A stretch of 64,000 nt of DNA from Prosopocoilus inquinatus. Its lineage: Eukaryota; Arthropoda; Insecta; Coleoptera; Lucanidae. Where the stretch lies: contig CM069875.1 of the NCBI GenBank assembly GCA_036172665.1, positions 17,143,806 through 17,207,805 on the forward strand, in the 5' to 3' direction. Shown here piece by piece: positions 12,370-25,800 of this stretch. The first letter of the stretch is position 1. Each line of letters starts with the position of its first letter. The notes below the pieces were generated by a model. That model worked only from the letters and a program-made list of their open reading frames with translations. It made no database searches and was not told the DNA's origin. The translations under genes and the position numbers were made by a program.

Positions 12370-15300
12370 CAAAACTATTTCCAGCTTCTGCTGGGTCCGA
12401 GAACTTTGTATCTCACATCAGAGTTACTGGAGTCCATTCAAACGTCAAATAACATGATAGATGAGTAAGGATCGATTAGATACATCACAGGAACAAGGCT
12501 AATACGTGTTATTTCGTTTAAAACTATTTCCAGCATCAGCTGCGTCCGAAAACGTCGTATCTCACATCAAAGTTACTGGAGTCCATCCAAACATCAAATA
12601 ACATGTTAGATAAGTAAGGATCGATTAGATACATCACAGGAACAACGCTAATACGTGTTGTTTCGTTTAAAATTAATTCCAGCTCCTGCTGCGTCCAAAA
12701 ACTTCGTATCTCAAATCAGAGTTACTAGAGTCCATCGAAACGTCAAATAACATGATAGATGAGTAAGGATCGATTAGATACATCACAGGAACAACGCTAA
12801 TGCGTGTTGTTTCATTTAAAACTATTTCCAGCTTCTGCTGCGTCCGGTAATTTCGTATCTCACATCAGAGTTACTGGAGGTCATCCAAACGTCAAATAAC
12901 ATGATAGATGGGTAAGGATCGATTAGATACATCACAGGAACAACGCTAATGCGTGTTGTTTCGTTTAAAACTATTTCCAGCTTCAGCTGCGTCCGAGAAC
13001 TTCGTATCTCACTTCAGAGTTACTGGAGTCCATCCAAACGTCAAATAACATGATAGATGAGTAAGGATCGATTAGATACATCACAGGAACAACGCTAATA
13101 CGTGTTGTTTCGTTTAAAACTATTTCCAGCTCCTGCTGCGTCCAAAAACTTTGTATCTCACCTCAGACTTACTGGAGTCCATCCAAACGTCAAATAACAT
13201 GTTAGATAAGTAAGGATCGATTAGATACATCACAGGAACAACGCTAATGCGTGTTGTTTCATTTAAAACTATTTCCAGCTTCTGCTGCGTCCGATAATTT
13301 CGTATCTCACATCAGAGTTACTGGAGTCCATCCAAACGTCAAATAACATGTTAGATAAGTAAGGATCGTTTAGATACATCACAGGAACAACGCTAATGCG
13401 TGTTGTTTCGTTTAAAACTATTTCCAGCTTCTGCTGCGTCCGAGAACGTCGTATCTCACATCAGAGCTACTGGAGTCCATCGAAACGCCAAATAACATTA
13501 TAGATGAGTAAGGATCGATTAGATACAGCACAGGAACAACGCTAATACGTGTTGTTTCGTTTAAAACTATTTCCAGCTCCTGCTGCGTCCAAAAACTTTG
13601 TATCTCACATCAGACTTACTGGAGTCCATCCAAACGTCAAATAACATGTTAGATAAGTAAGGATCGTTTAGATACATCACAGGAACAACGCTAATACGTG
13701 TTGTTTCGTTCAAAACTATTTCCAGCTTCTACTGCGTCCGAGAACTTTGTATCTCTCATCAGAGTTACTGGAGTCCGTCCAAACGTCAAATAACATGATA
13801 GATGAGTAAGGATCGATTAGTTACATCACAGGAACAACGCTAATATGTGTTGTTTCGTTTAAAACTATTTCCAGCTGCTGCTGCGTCCGAAAATTTCGTA
13901 TCTCACATTAGAGTTACTGGAGTCCATCGAAACGTCAAATAACATAGTAGCTAAGTAAGGATCGATTAGATACATCACAGGAACAACGCTAATACGTGTT
14001 GTTTCGTTCAAAACTATTTCCAGCTCCTGCTGCGTCCAAAAACTTCGTATCTCACATCGGAGTTACTAGAGTCCATCGAAATGTCAAATAACATGATAGA
14101 TGAGTAAGGATCGATTAGATACATCACAGGAACAACGCTAATGCGTGTTGTTTCGTTTAAAACTATTTCCAGCTTCAGCTGCGTCCGAGAACTTCGTATC
14201 TCACTTCAGAGTTACTGGAGGTCATCCAAACGTCAAATAACATGATAGATGAGTAAGGATCGATTAGATACATCACAGGAACAACGCTAATGCGTGTTGT
14301 TTCATTTAAAACTATTTCCAGCTTCTGCTGCGTCCGATAATTTCGTATCTCACTTCAGAGTTACTGGAGTCCATCCAAACGTCAAGTAACATGATAGATG
14401 AGTAAGGATCGATTAGATACATCACAGGAACAACGCTAATACGTGTTGTTTCGTTTAAAACTATTTCCAGCTCCTGCTGCGTCCAAAAATTTCGTATCTC
14501 ACATCAGAGTTACTAGAGTCCATCGAAACGTCAAATAACATGATAGATGAGTAAGGATCGATTAGATACATCACAGGAACAAGACGAATACGTGTTGTTT
14601 CGTTTAAAACTATTTCCAGCATCAGCTGCGTCCGAAAACGTCGTATCTCACATCAGAGTTACTGGAGTCCATCCAAACGTCAAATAACATGTTAGATAAG
14701 TAAGGATCGTTTAGATACATCACAGGAACAACGCTAATGCGTGTTGTTTCGTTTAAAACTATTTCCAGCTTCTGCTGCGTCCGAAAATTTCGTATCTCAC
14801 ATCAGAGATACTGGAGTCCATCCAAACGTCAAATAACATGATAGATGAGTAAGGATCGATTAGATACATCACAGGAACAACGCTAATATGTGTTGTTTCG
14901 TTTAAAACTATTTCCAGCTCCTGATGCGTCCAAAAACTTCTTATCTCACATCAGAGTTACTAGAGTCCATCGAAACGTCAAATAACATGATAGATGAGTA
15001 AGGATCGATTAGATACATCACAGGAACAACGCTAATGCGTGTTGTTTCATTTAAAACTATTTCCAGCTTCTGCTGCGTCCGAAAACGTCGTATCTCACAT
15101 CAGAGCTACTGGAGTCCATCGAAACGCCAAATAACATGATAGATGAGTAAGGATCGATTAGATACAGCACAGGAACAACGCTAATACGTGTTGTTTCGTT
15201 TAAAACTATTTCCAGCTCCTGCTGCGTCCAAAAACTTTGTATCTCACATCAGACTTACTGGAGTCCATCCACACGTCAAATAACATGTTAGATAAGTAAG

Positions 15301-15600
15301 AATCGTTTAGATACATCACAGGAACAACGCTAATACGTGTTGTTTCGTTCAAAACTATTTCCAGCTTCTACTGCGTCCGAGAACTTTGTATCTCTCATCA
15401 GAGTTACTGGAGTCCGTCCAAACGTCAAATAACATGATAGATGAGTAAGGATCGATTAGATACATCACAGGAACAACGCTAATGCGTGTTGTTTCGTTTA
15501 AAACTATTTCCAGCTTCAGCTGCGTCCGAGAACTTCGTATCTCACTTCAGAGTTACTGGAGTCCATCCAAACGCCAAATAACATGATAGATGAGTAAGGA
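12370..15600 (+). repeat. Shortened HOR copy
   Basis: The order is a, b, A (12663), d, e and then directly j (13110). Compared with 4767-6852 the f, g, d', h and i monomers are missing here. It continues f, k, l, g', m, B, e' and a chimeric monomer at about 14300. In that monomer the left half is tccgataatttcg of f type and the right half is cacttcag with caagtaac of e type. D follows near 14482. One copy reads ctgatgcg near 14920 and another reads tccacacgtc near 15268; both look like private changes. Confidence 0.78.
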
Positions 15601-17877
15601 TCGATTAGATACATCACAGGAACAACGCTAATGCGTGTTGTTTCGTTTAAAACTATTTCCAGCTTCTGCTGCGTCCGAGAATTTCGTATCTCACATCAGA
15701 GTTACTGGAGTCCATCGAAACGTCAAATAACATAGTAGATATGTAAGGATCGATTAGATACATCACAGGAACAACGCTAATATGTGTTGTTTCGTTTAAA
15801 ACTATTTCCAGCTGCTGCTGCGTCCGAAAATTTCGTATCTCACATTAGAGTTACTGGAGTCCATCGAAACGTCAAATAACATAGTAGCTAAGTAAGGATC
15901 GATTAGATACATCACAGGAACAACGCTAATACGTGTTGTTTCGTTCAAAACTATTTCTAGCTTCTGCTGCGTCCAAGAACTTTGTATCTCACACCAGAGT
16001 TACTGGAGTCCATCCAAACGTAAAATAACATGATAGATGAGTAAGGATCGATTAGATACATCACAGGAACATCGCTAATGCGTGTTGTTTCGTTTAAAAC
16101 TATTTCCAGCTCCTGCTGCGTCCGATAATTTCGTATCTCACATCAGAGTTACTGGAGTCCATTCAAACGTCAAATAACATGATAGATGAGTAAGGATCGA
16201 TTAGATACATCACAGGAACAACGCTAATGCGTGTTGTTTCATTTAAAACTATTTCCAGCTTCAGCTGCGACCGATAATTTCGTATCTCACATCAGAGTTA
16301 CTGGAGTCCATTCAAACGTCAAATAACATGATAGATGAGTAAGGATCGATTAGATACATCACAGGAACAACGCTGATGCGTGTCGTTTCATTTAAAACTA
16401 TTTCCAGTTTCTGCTGCGTACGAAAATTTCGTATCTCACATCAGAGTTACTGGAGTCCATCGAAACGTCAAACAACATGATAGATGAGTAAGGATCGGTT
16501 AGATACATCACAGGAACAACGCTAATGCGTGTTGTTTCGTTTAAAACTATTTCCAGCTTCTGCTGCGTCCGAAAATTTCGTATCTCACATCAAAGTTACT
16601 GGAGTCCATCGAAATGCCAAATAACATGATAGATGAGTAACGATCGATTAGATACATCACAGGAACAACTCTAATGCGTGTTGTTTCGTTTAAAACTATT
16701 TCCAGCTTCAGCTGCGTCCGAGAACTTCGTATCTCACTTCAGAGTTACTGGAGCCCATCCAAACGTCAAATAACATGATAGATGAGTAAGGATCGATTAC
16801 ATACATCCCAGGAACAACGCTAATGCGTGTTGTTTCATTTAAAACTATTTCCAGCTTCTGCTGCGTCCGAAAATTTCGTATCTCACATCAGAGTTACTGG
16901 AGTCCATCCAAACGTCAAATAACATGATAGATAAGTAAGGATCGATTAGATACATCACAGGAACAAGACGAATACGTGTTGTTTCGTTCAAAACTATTTC
17001 CAGCTTCTGCTGCGTCCGAGAACTTTGTATCTCACATCAGAGTTACTGGAGTCCATTCAAACGTCAAATAACATGATAGATGAGTAAGGATCGATTAGAT
17101 ACATCACAGGAACAACGCTAATACGTGTTGTTTCGTTTAAAACTATTTCCAGCTTCTGCTGCGTCCGAAAATTTCGTATCTCACATCAGAGATACTGGAG
17201 TCCATCCAAACGTCAAATAACATGATAGATGACTAAGGATCGATTAGATACATCACAGGAACAACGCTAATACGTGTTGTTTCGTTCAAAACTATTTCCA
17301 GCTTCTGCTGCGTCCGAGAACTTTGTATCTCACATCAGAGTTACTGGAGTCCATTCAAACGTCAAATAACATGATAGATGAGTAAGGGTCGATTAGTTAC
17401 ATCACAGGAACAACGCTAATACGTGTTGTTTCGTTCAAAACTATTTCCAGCTTCTGCTGCGTCCGAGAACTTTGTATCTCACATCAGAGTTACTGGAGGT
17501 CATCCAAACGTCAAATAACATGATAGATGAGTAAGGATCGATTAGATACATCACAGGAACAACGCTAATGCGTGTTGTTTCGTTTAAAACTATTTCCAGC
17601 TTCAGCTGCGTCCGAGAACTTCGTATCTCACTTCAGAGTTACTGGAGTCCATCCAAACGTCAAATAACACGATAGATGAGTAAGGATCGATTAGATACAT
17701 CACAGGAACAACGCTAATGCGTGTTGTTTCATTTAAAACTATTTCCAGCTTCTGCTGCGTCCGATAATTTCGTATCTCACATCAGAGTTACTGGAGTCCA
17801 TCCAAACGTCAAATAACATGATAGATAAGTAAGGATCGATTAGATACATCACAGGAACAAGACGAATACGTGTTGTT

Positions 17878-18025
17878 TCGTTCAAAACTATTTCCAGCTT
17901 CTGCTGCGTCCGAGAACTTTGTATCTCACTCAGAGTTACTGGAGTCCATTCAAACGTCAAATAACATGATAGATGAGTAAGGATCGATTAGATACATCAC
18001 AGGAACAAGGCTAATACGTGTTGTT
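17878..18025 (+). repeat. Monomer with 1-base deletion (148 bp), copy 2 of 5
   Basis: Reads tctcactcag as at 9982. It lies inside the block copied to 41485-45965. Confidence 0.92.
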
Positions 18026-18323
18026 TCGTTTAAAACTATTTCCAGCATCAGCTGCGTCCGAAAACGTCGTATCTCACATCAAAGTTACTGGAGTCCATCC
18101 AAACATCAAATAACATGTTAGATAAGTAAGGATCGATTAGATACATCACAGGAACAACGATAATACGTGTTGTTTCGTTTAAAACTATTTCCAGCTCCTG
18201 CTGCGTCCAAAAACTTTGTATCTCACATCAGACTTACTGGAGTCCATCCAAACGTCAAATAACATGTTAGATAAGTAAGGATCGATTAGATACATCACAG
18301 GAACAACGCTAATGCGTGTTGTT

Positions 18324-20111
18324 TCATTTAAAACTATTTCCAGCTTCTGCTGCGTCCGATAATTTCGTATCTCACATCAGAGTTACTGGAGTCCATCCAA
18401 ACGTCAAATAACATGTTAGATAAGTAAGGATCGTTTAGATACATCACAGGAACAACGCTAATGCGTGTTGTTTCGTTTAAAACTATTTCCAGCTTCTGCT
18501 GCGTCCGAAAACGTCGTATCTCACATCAGAGCTACTGGAGTCCATCGAAACGCCAAATAACATTATAGATGAGTAAGGATCGATTAGATACAGCACAGGA
18601 ACAACGCTAATACGTGTTGTTTCGTTTAAAACTATTTCCAGCTCCTGCTGCGTCCAAAAACTTTGTATCTCACATCAGACTTACTGGAGTCCATCCAAAC
18701 TTCAAATAACATGTTAGATAAGTAAGGATCGTTTAGATAAATCACAGGAACAACGCTAATACGTGTTGTTTCGTTCAAAACTATTTCCAGCTTCTACTGC
18801 GTCCGAGAACTTTGTATCTCTCATCAGAGTTACTGGAGTCCGTCCAAACGTCAAATAACATGATAGATGAGTAAGGATCGATTAGTTACATCACAGGAAT
18901 AACGCTAATATGTGTTGTTTCGTTTAAAACTATTTCCAGCTCCTGCTGCGTCCAAAAACTTCGTATCTCACATCGGAGTTACTAGAGTCCATCGAAACGT
19001 CAAATAACATGATAGATGAGTAAGGATCGATTACATATATCACAGGAACAACGCTAATGCGTGTTGTTTCATTTAAAACTATTTCCAGCTTCTGCTGCGT
19101 CCGAAAATTTCGAATCTCACATCAGAGTTACTGGAGTCCATCGAAACGTCAAATAACATAGTAGATAAGTAAGGATCGATTAGATACAGCACAGGAACAA
19201 CGCTAATACGTGTTGTTTCGTTTAAAACTATTTCCAGCTCCTGCTGCGTCCAAAAACTTTGTATCTCACATCAGATTTACTGGAGTCCATCCAAACGTCA
19301 AATAACATGTTAGATAAGTAAGGATCGTTTAGATACATCACAGGAACAACGCTAATACGTGTTGTTTCGTTCAAAACTATTTCCAGCTTCTACTGCGTCC
19401 GAGAACTTTGTATCTCTCATCAGAGTTACTGGAGTCCGTCCAAACGTCAAATAACATGATAGATGAGTAAGGATCGATTAGTTACATCACAGGAACAACG
19501 CTAATATGTGTTGTTTCGTTTAAAACTATTTCCAGCTGCTGCTGCGTCCGAAAATTTCGTATCTCACATTAGAGTTACTGGAGTCCATCGAAACGTCAAA
19601 TAACATAGTAGCTAAGTAAGGATCGATTAGATACATCACAGGAACAACGCTAATACGTGTTGTTTCGTTCAAAACTATATCCAGCTCCTGTTGCGTCCAA
19701 AAACTTCGTATCTCACATCGGAGTTACTAGAGTCCATCGAAATGTCAAATAACATGATAGATGAGTAAGGATCGATTAGATACATCACAGGAACAACGCT
19801 AATGCGTGTTGTTTCGTTTAAAACTATTTCCAGCTTCAGCTGCGTCCGAGAACTTCGTATCACACTTCAGAGTTACTGAAGGTCATCCAAACGTCAAATA
19901 ACATGATAGATGAGTAAGGATCGATTAGATACATCACAGGAACAACGCTAATGCGTGTTGTTTCGTTTAAAACTATTTCCAGCTTCAGCTGCGTCCGAGA
20001 ACTTCGTATCTCACTTCAGAGTTACTGGAGTCCATCCAAACGTCAAGTAACATGATAGATGAGTAAGGATCGATTAGATACATCACAGGAACAACGCTAA
20101 TGCGTGTTGTT
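18324..20111 (+). repeat. Twelve-monomer tandem duplication, copy 1 (1788 bp)
   Basis: Twelve monomers (f, k, l, g', o, r, l, g', m, B, n, e) are repeated immediately at 20112-21899. Shared private markers include aaacttcaaataac (18698 and 20486), cagatttact, aactatatcc, ctcctgttgcg and actgaagg. The few differences seen are caggaataacg near 18895, tccaaaaattttg near 21045 and gatatatcac near 21567. The related block at 43.5-45.9 kb has only one round. The exact breakpoint cannot be placed within the shared sequence. Confidence 0.9.
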
Positions 20112-21899
20112 TCATTTAAAACTATTTCCAGCTTCTGCTGCGTCCGATAATTTCGTATCTCACATCAGAGTTACTGGAGTCCATCCAAACGTCAAATAAC
20201 ATGTTAGATAAGTAAGGATCGTTTAGATACATCACAGGAACAACGCTAATGCGTGTTGTTTCGTTTAAAACTATTTCCAGCTTCTGCTGCGTCCGAAAAC
20301 GTCGTATCTCACATCAGAGCTACTGGAGTCCATCGAAACGCCAAATAACATTATAGATGAGTAAGGATCGATTAGATACAGCACAGGAACAACGCTAATA
20401 CGTGTTGTTTCGTTTAAAACTATTTCCAGCTCCTGCTGCGTCCAAAAACTTTGTATCTCACATCAGACTTACTGGAGTCCATCCAAACTTCAAATAACAT
20501 GTTAGATAAGTAAGGATCGTTTAGATAAATCACAGGAACAACGCTAATACGTGTTGTTTCGTTCAAAACTATTTCCAGCTTCTACTGCGTCCGAGAACTT
20601 TGTATCTCTCATCAGAGTTACTGGAGTCCGTCCAAACGTCAAATAACATGATAGATGAGTAAGGATCGATTAGTTACATCACAGGAACAACGCTAATATG
20701 TGTTGTTTCGTTTAAAACTATTTCCAGCTCCTGCTGCGTCCAAAAACTTCGTATCTCACATCGGAGTTACTAGAGTCCATCGAAACGTCAAATAACATGA
20801 TAGATGAGTAAGGATCGATTACATATATCACAGGAACAACGCTAATGCGTGTTGTTTCATTTAAAACTATTTCCAGCTTCTGCTGCGTCCGAAAATTTCG
20901 AATCTCACATCAGAGTTACTGGAGTCCATCGAAACGTCAAATAACATAGTAGATAAGTAAGGATCGATTAGATACAGCACAGGAACAACGCTAATACGTG
21001 TTGTTTCGTTTAAAACTATTTCCAGCTCCTGCTGCGTCCAAAAATTTTGTATCTCACATCAGATTTACTGGAGTCCATCCAAACGTCAAATAACATGTTA
21101 GATAAGTAAGGATCGTTTAGATACATCACAGGAACAACGCTAATACGTGTTGTTTCGTTCAAAACTATTTCCAGCTTCTACTGCGTCCGAGAACTTTGTA
21201 TCTCTCATCAGAGTTACTGGAGTCCGTCCAAACGTCAAATAACATGATAGATGAGTAAGGATCGATTAGTTACATCACAGGAACAACGCTAATATGTGTT
21301 GTTTCGTTTAAAACTATTTCCAGCTGCTGCTGCGTCCGAAAATTTCGTATCTCACATTAGAGTTACTGGAGTCCATCGAAACGTCAAATAACATAGTAGC
21401 TAAGTAAGGATCGATTAGATACATCACAGGAACAACGCTAATACGTGTTGTTTCGTTCAAAACTATATCCAGCTCCTGTTGCGTCCAAAAACTTCGTATC
21501 TCACATCGGAGTTACTAGAGTCCATCGAAATGTCAAATAACATGATAGATGAGTAAGGATCGATTAGATATATCACAGGAACAACGCTAATGCGTGTTGT
21601 TTCGTTTAAAACTATTTCCAGCTTCAGCTGCGTCCGAGAACTTCGTATCACACTTCAGAGTTACTGAAGGTCATCCAAACGTCAAATAACATGATAGATG
21701 AGTAAGGATCGATTAGATACATCACAGGAACAACGCTAATGCGTGTTGTTTCGTTTAAAACTATTTCCAGCTTCAGCTGCGTCCGAGAACTTCGTATCTC
21801 ACTTCAGAGTTACTGGAGTCCATCCAAACGTCAAGTAACATGATAGATGAGTAAGGATCGATTAGATACATCACAGGAACAACGCTAATGCGTGTTGTT
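20112..21899 (+). repeat. Twelve-monomer tandem duplication, copy 2 (1788 bp)
   Basis: Second round of the unit starting at 18324. It is followed at 21900 by an f2 monomer with ctgctgggtccgataa, itself a mixture of two variant types. Confidence 0.9.
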
Positions 21900-22875
21900 T
21901 CATTTAAAACTATTTCCAGCTTCTGCTGGGTCCGATAATTTCGTATCTCACATCAGAGTTACTGGAGTCCATCCAAACGTCAAATAACATGATAGATAAG
22001 TAAGGATCGATTAGATACATCACAAGAACAAGACGAATACGTGTTGTTTCGTTCAAAACTATTTCCAGCTTCTGCTGCGTCCGAGAACATTGTATCTCAC
22101 ATCAGAGTTACTGGAGTCCATTCAAGCGTCAAATAACATGATAGATGAGTAAGGATCGATTAGATACATCACAGGAACAAGACGAATACGTGTTGTTTCG
22201 TTCAAAACTATTTCCAGCTTCTGCTGTGTCCGAGAACTTTGTATCTCACATCAGAGTTGCTGGAGTCCATTCAAACGTCAAATAACATGATAGATGAGTA
22301 AGGATCGATTAGATACATCACAGGAACAAGGCTAATACGTGTTGTTTCGTTTAAAACTATTTCCAGCATCAGCTGCGTCCGAAAACGTCGTATCTCACAT
22401 CAAAGTTACTGGAGTCCATCCAAACATCAAATAACATGTTAGATAAGTAAGGATCGATTAGACACATCACAGGAACAACGCTAATACGTGTTGTTTCGTT
22501 TAAAATTAATTCCAGCTCCTGCTGCGTCCAAAAACTTCGTATCTCAAATCAGAGTTACTAGAGTCCATCGAAACGTCAAATAACATGATAGATGAGTAAG
22601 GATCGATTAGATACATCACAGGAACAACGCTAATGCGTGTTGTTTCATTTAAAACTATTTCCAGCTTCTGCTGCGTCCGGTAATTTCGTATCTCACATCA
22701 GAGTTACTGGAGGTCATCCAAACGTCAAATAACATGATAGATGGGTAAGGATCGATTAGATACATCACAGGAACAACGCTAATGCGTGTTGTTTCGTTTA
22801 AAACTATTTCCAGCTTCAGCTGCGTCCGAGAACTTCGTATCTCACTTCAGAGTTACTGGAGTCCATCCAAACGAC

Positions 22876-25800
22876 AAATAACATGATAGATGAGTAAGGA
22901 TCGATTAGTTACATCACAGGAACAACGCTAATATGTGTTGTTTCGTTTAAAACTATTTCCAGCTGCTGCTGCGTCCGAAAATTTCGTATCTCACATTAGA
23001 GTTACTGGAGTCCATCGAAACGTCAAATAACATAGTAGCTAAGTAAGGATCGATTAGATACATCACAGGAACAACGCTAATACGTGTTGTTTCGTTCAAA
23101 ACTATTTCCAGCTCCTGCTGCGTCCAAAAACTTCGTATCTCACATCGGAGTTACTAGAGTCCATCGAAATGTCAAATAACATGATAGATGAGTAAGGATC
23201 GATTAGATACATCACAGGAACAACGCTAATGCGTGTTGTTTCGTTTAAAACTATTTCCAGCTTCAGCTGCGTCCGAGAACTTCGTATCACACTTCAGAGT
23301 TACTGGAGGTCATCCAAACGTCAAATAACATGATAGATGAGTAAGGATCGATTAGATACATCACAGGAACAACGCTAATGCGTGTTGTTTCGTTTAAAAC
23401 TATTTCCAGATTCAGCTGCGTCCGAGAACTTCGTATCTCACTTCAGAGTTACTGGAGTCCATCCAAACGTCAAGTAACATGATAGATGAGTAAGGATCGA
23501 TTAGATACATCACAGGAACAACGCTAATGCGTGTTGTTTCATTTAAAACTATTTCCAGCTTCTGCTGCGTCCGATAATTTCGTATCTCACATCAGAGTTA
23601 CTGGAGTCCATCCAAACGTCAAATAACATGATAGATAAGTAAGGATCAATTAGATACATCACAAGAACAAGACGAATACGTGTTGTTTCGTTCAAAACTA
23701 TTTCCAGCTTCTGCTGCGTCCGAGAACTTTGTATCTCACATCAGAGTTACTGGAGTCCATTCAAGCGTCAAATAACATGATAGATGAGTAAGGATCGATT
23801 AGATACATCACAGGAACAAGGCTAATACGTGTTGTTTCGTTTAAAACTATTTCCAGCATCAGCTGCGTCCGAAAACGTCGCATCTCACATCAAAGTTACT
23901 GGAGTCCATCCAAACATCAAATAACATGTTAGATAAGTAAGGATCGATTAGATACATCACAGGAACAAGGCTAATACGTGTTGTTTCGTTTAAAACTATT
24001 TCCAGCATCAGCTGCGTCCGAAAACGTCGTATCTCACATCAAAGATACTGGAGTCCATCCAAACATCAAATAACATGTTAGATAAGTAAGGATCGATTAG
24101 ATACATCACAGGAACAACGCTAATACGTGTTGTTTCGTTTAAAATTAATTCCAGCTCCTGCTGCGTCCAAAAACTTCGTATCTCACATCAGAGTTACTGG
24201 AGTCCATCCAAACGTCAAATAACATGTTAGATAAGTAAGGATCGTTTAGATACATCACAGGAACAACGCTAATGCGTGTTGTTTCGTTTAAAACTATTTC
24301 CAGCTTCTGCTGCGTCCGAAAACGTCGTATCTCACATCAGAGCTACTGGAGTCCATCGAAACGCCAAATAACATTATAGATGAGTAAGGATCGATTAGAT
24401 ACAGCACAGGAACAACGCTAATACGTGTTGTTTCGTTTTAAACTATTTCCAGCTCCTGCTGCGTCCAATAACTTTGTATCTCACATCAGACTTACTGGAG
24501 TCCATCCAAACGTCAAATAACATGTTAGATAAGTAAGGATCGTTTAGATAAATCACAGGAACAACGCTAATACGTGTTGTTTCGTTCAAAACTATTTCCA
24601 GCTTCTACTGCGTCCGAGAACTTTGTATCTCTCATCAGAGTTACTGGAGTCCGTCCAAACGTCAAATAGCATGATAGATGAGTAAGGATCGATTAGTTAC
24701 ATCACAGGAACAACGCTAATATGTGTTGTTTCGTTTAAAACTATTTCCAGCTCCTGCTGCGTCCAAAAACTTCGTATCTCACATGGGAGTTACTAGAGTC
24801 CATCGAAACGTCAAATAACATGATAGATGAGTAAGGATCGATTACATATATCACAGGAACAACGCTAATGCGTGTTGTTTCATTTAAAACTATTTCCAGC
24901 TTCTGCTGCGTCCGAAAATTTCGAATCTCACATCAGAGTTACTGGAGTCCATCGAAACGTCAAATAACATAGTAGATAAGTAAGGATCGATTAGATACAG
25001 CACAGGAACAACGCTAATACGTGTTGTTTCGTTTAAAACTATTTCCAGCTTCTGCTGCGTCCGGTAATTTCGTATCTCACATCAGACTTACTGGAGTCCA
25101 TCCAAACGTCAAATAACATGTTAGATAAGTAAGGATCGTTTAGATACATCACAGGAACAACGCTAATACGTGTTGTTTCGTTCAAAACTATTTCCAGCTT
25201 CTACTGCGTCCGAGAACTTTGTATCTCTCATCAGAGTTACTGGAGTATGTCAAAAAGTCAAATAACATGATAGATGAGTAAGGATCGATTAGTTACATCA
25301 CAGGAACAACGCTAATATGTGTTGTTTCGTTTAAAACTATTTCCAGCTGCTGCTGCGTCCGAAAATTTCGTATCTCACATTAGAGTTACTGGAGTCCATC
25401 GAAACGTCAAATAACATAGTAGCTAAGTAAGGATCGATTAGATACATCACAGGAACAACGCTAATACGTGTTGTTTCGTTCAAAACTATTTCCAGCTCCT
25501 GCTGCGTCCAAAAACTTCGTATCTCACATCGGAGTTACTAGAGTCCATCGAAATGTCAAATAACATGATAGATGAGTAAGGATCGATTAGATACATCACA
25601 GGAACAACGCTAATGCGTGTTGTTTCGTTTAAAACTATTTCCAGCTTCAGCTGCGTCCGAGAACTTCGTATCACACTTCAGAGTTACTGTAGGTCATCCA
25701 AACGTCAAATAACATGATAGATGAGTAAGGATCGATTAGATACATCACAGGAACAACGCTAATGCGTGTTGTTTCGTTTAAAACTATTTCCAGCTTCAGC

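Larger units (their letters stand above)
15710..20190 (+). repeat. 4.5-kb block nearly identical to 41485-45965
   Basis: The block matches the segment 25,775 bases downstream (173 monomers less 2 bases). It includes the 14-monomer family markers ttctagc, acaccagag, gtaaaataac, aacatcgc, tgcgaccg, cgctgatgcgtgtcg, tgcgtacg and aaacaacatg, then the 1-base-deletion monomer at 17878 and the B/n pair at 19665. By eye I noticed only about seven substitutions, for example acaactct near 16667, cgataata near 18168 and actgaagg near 19876. This is a young long-distance copy. Confidence 0.88.
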
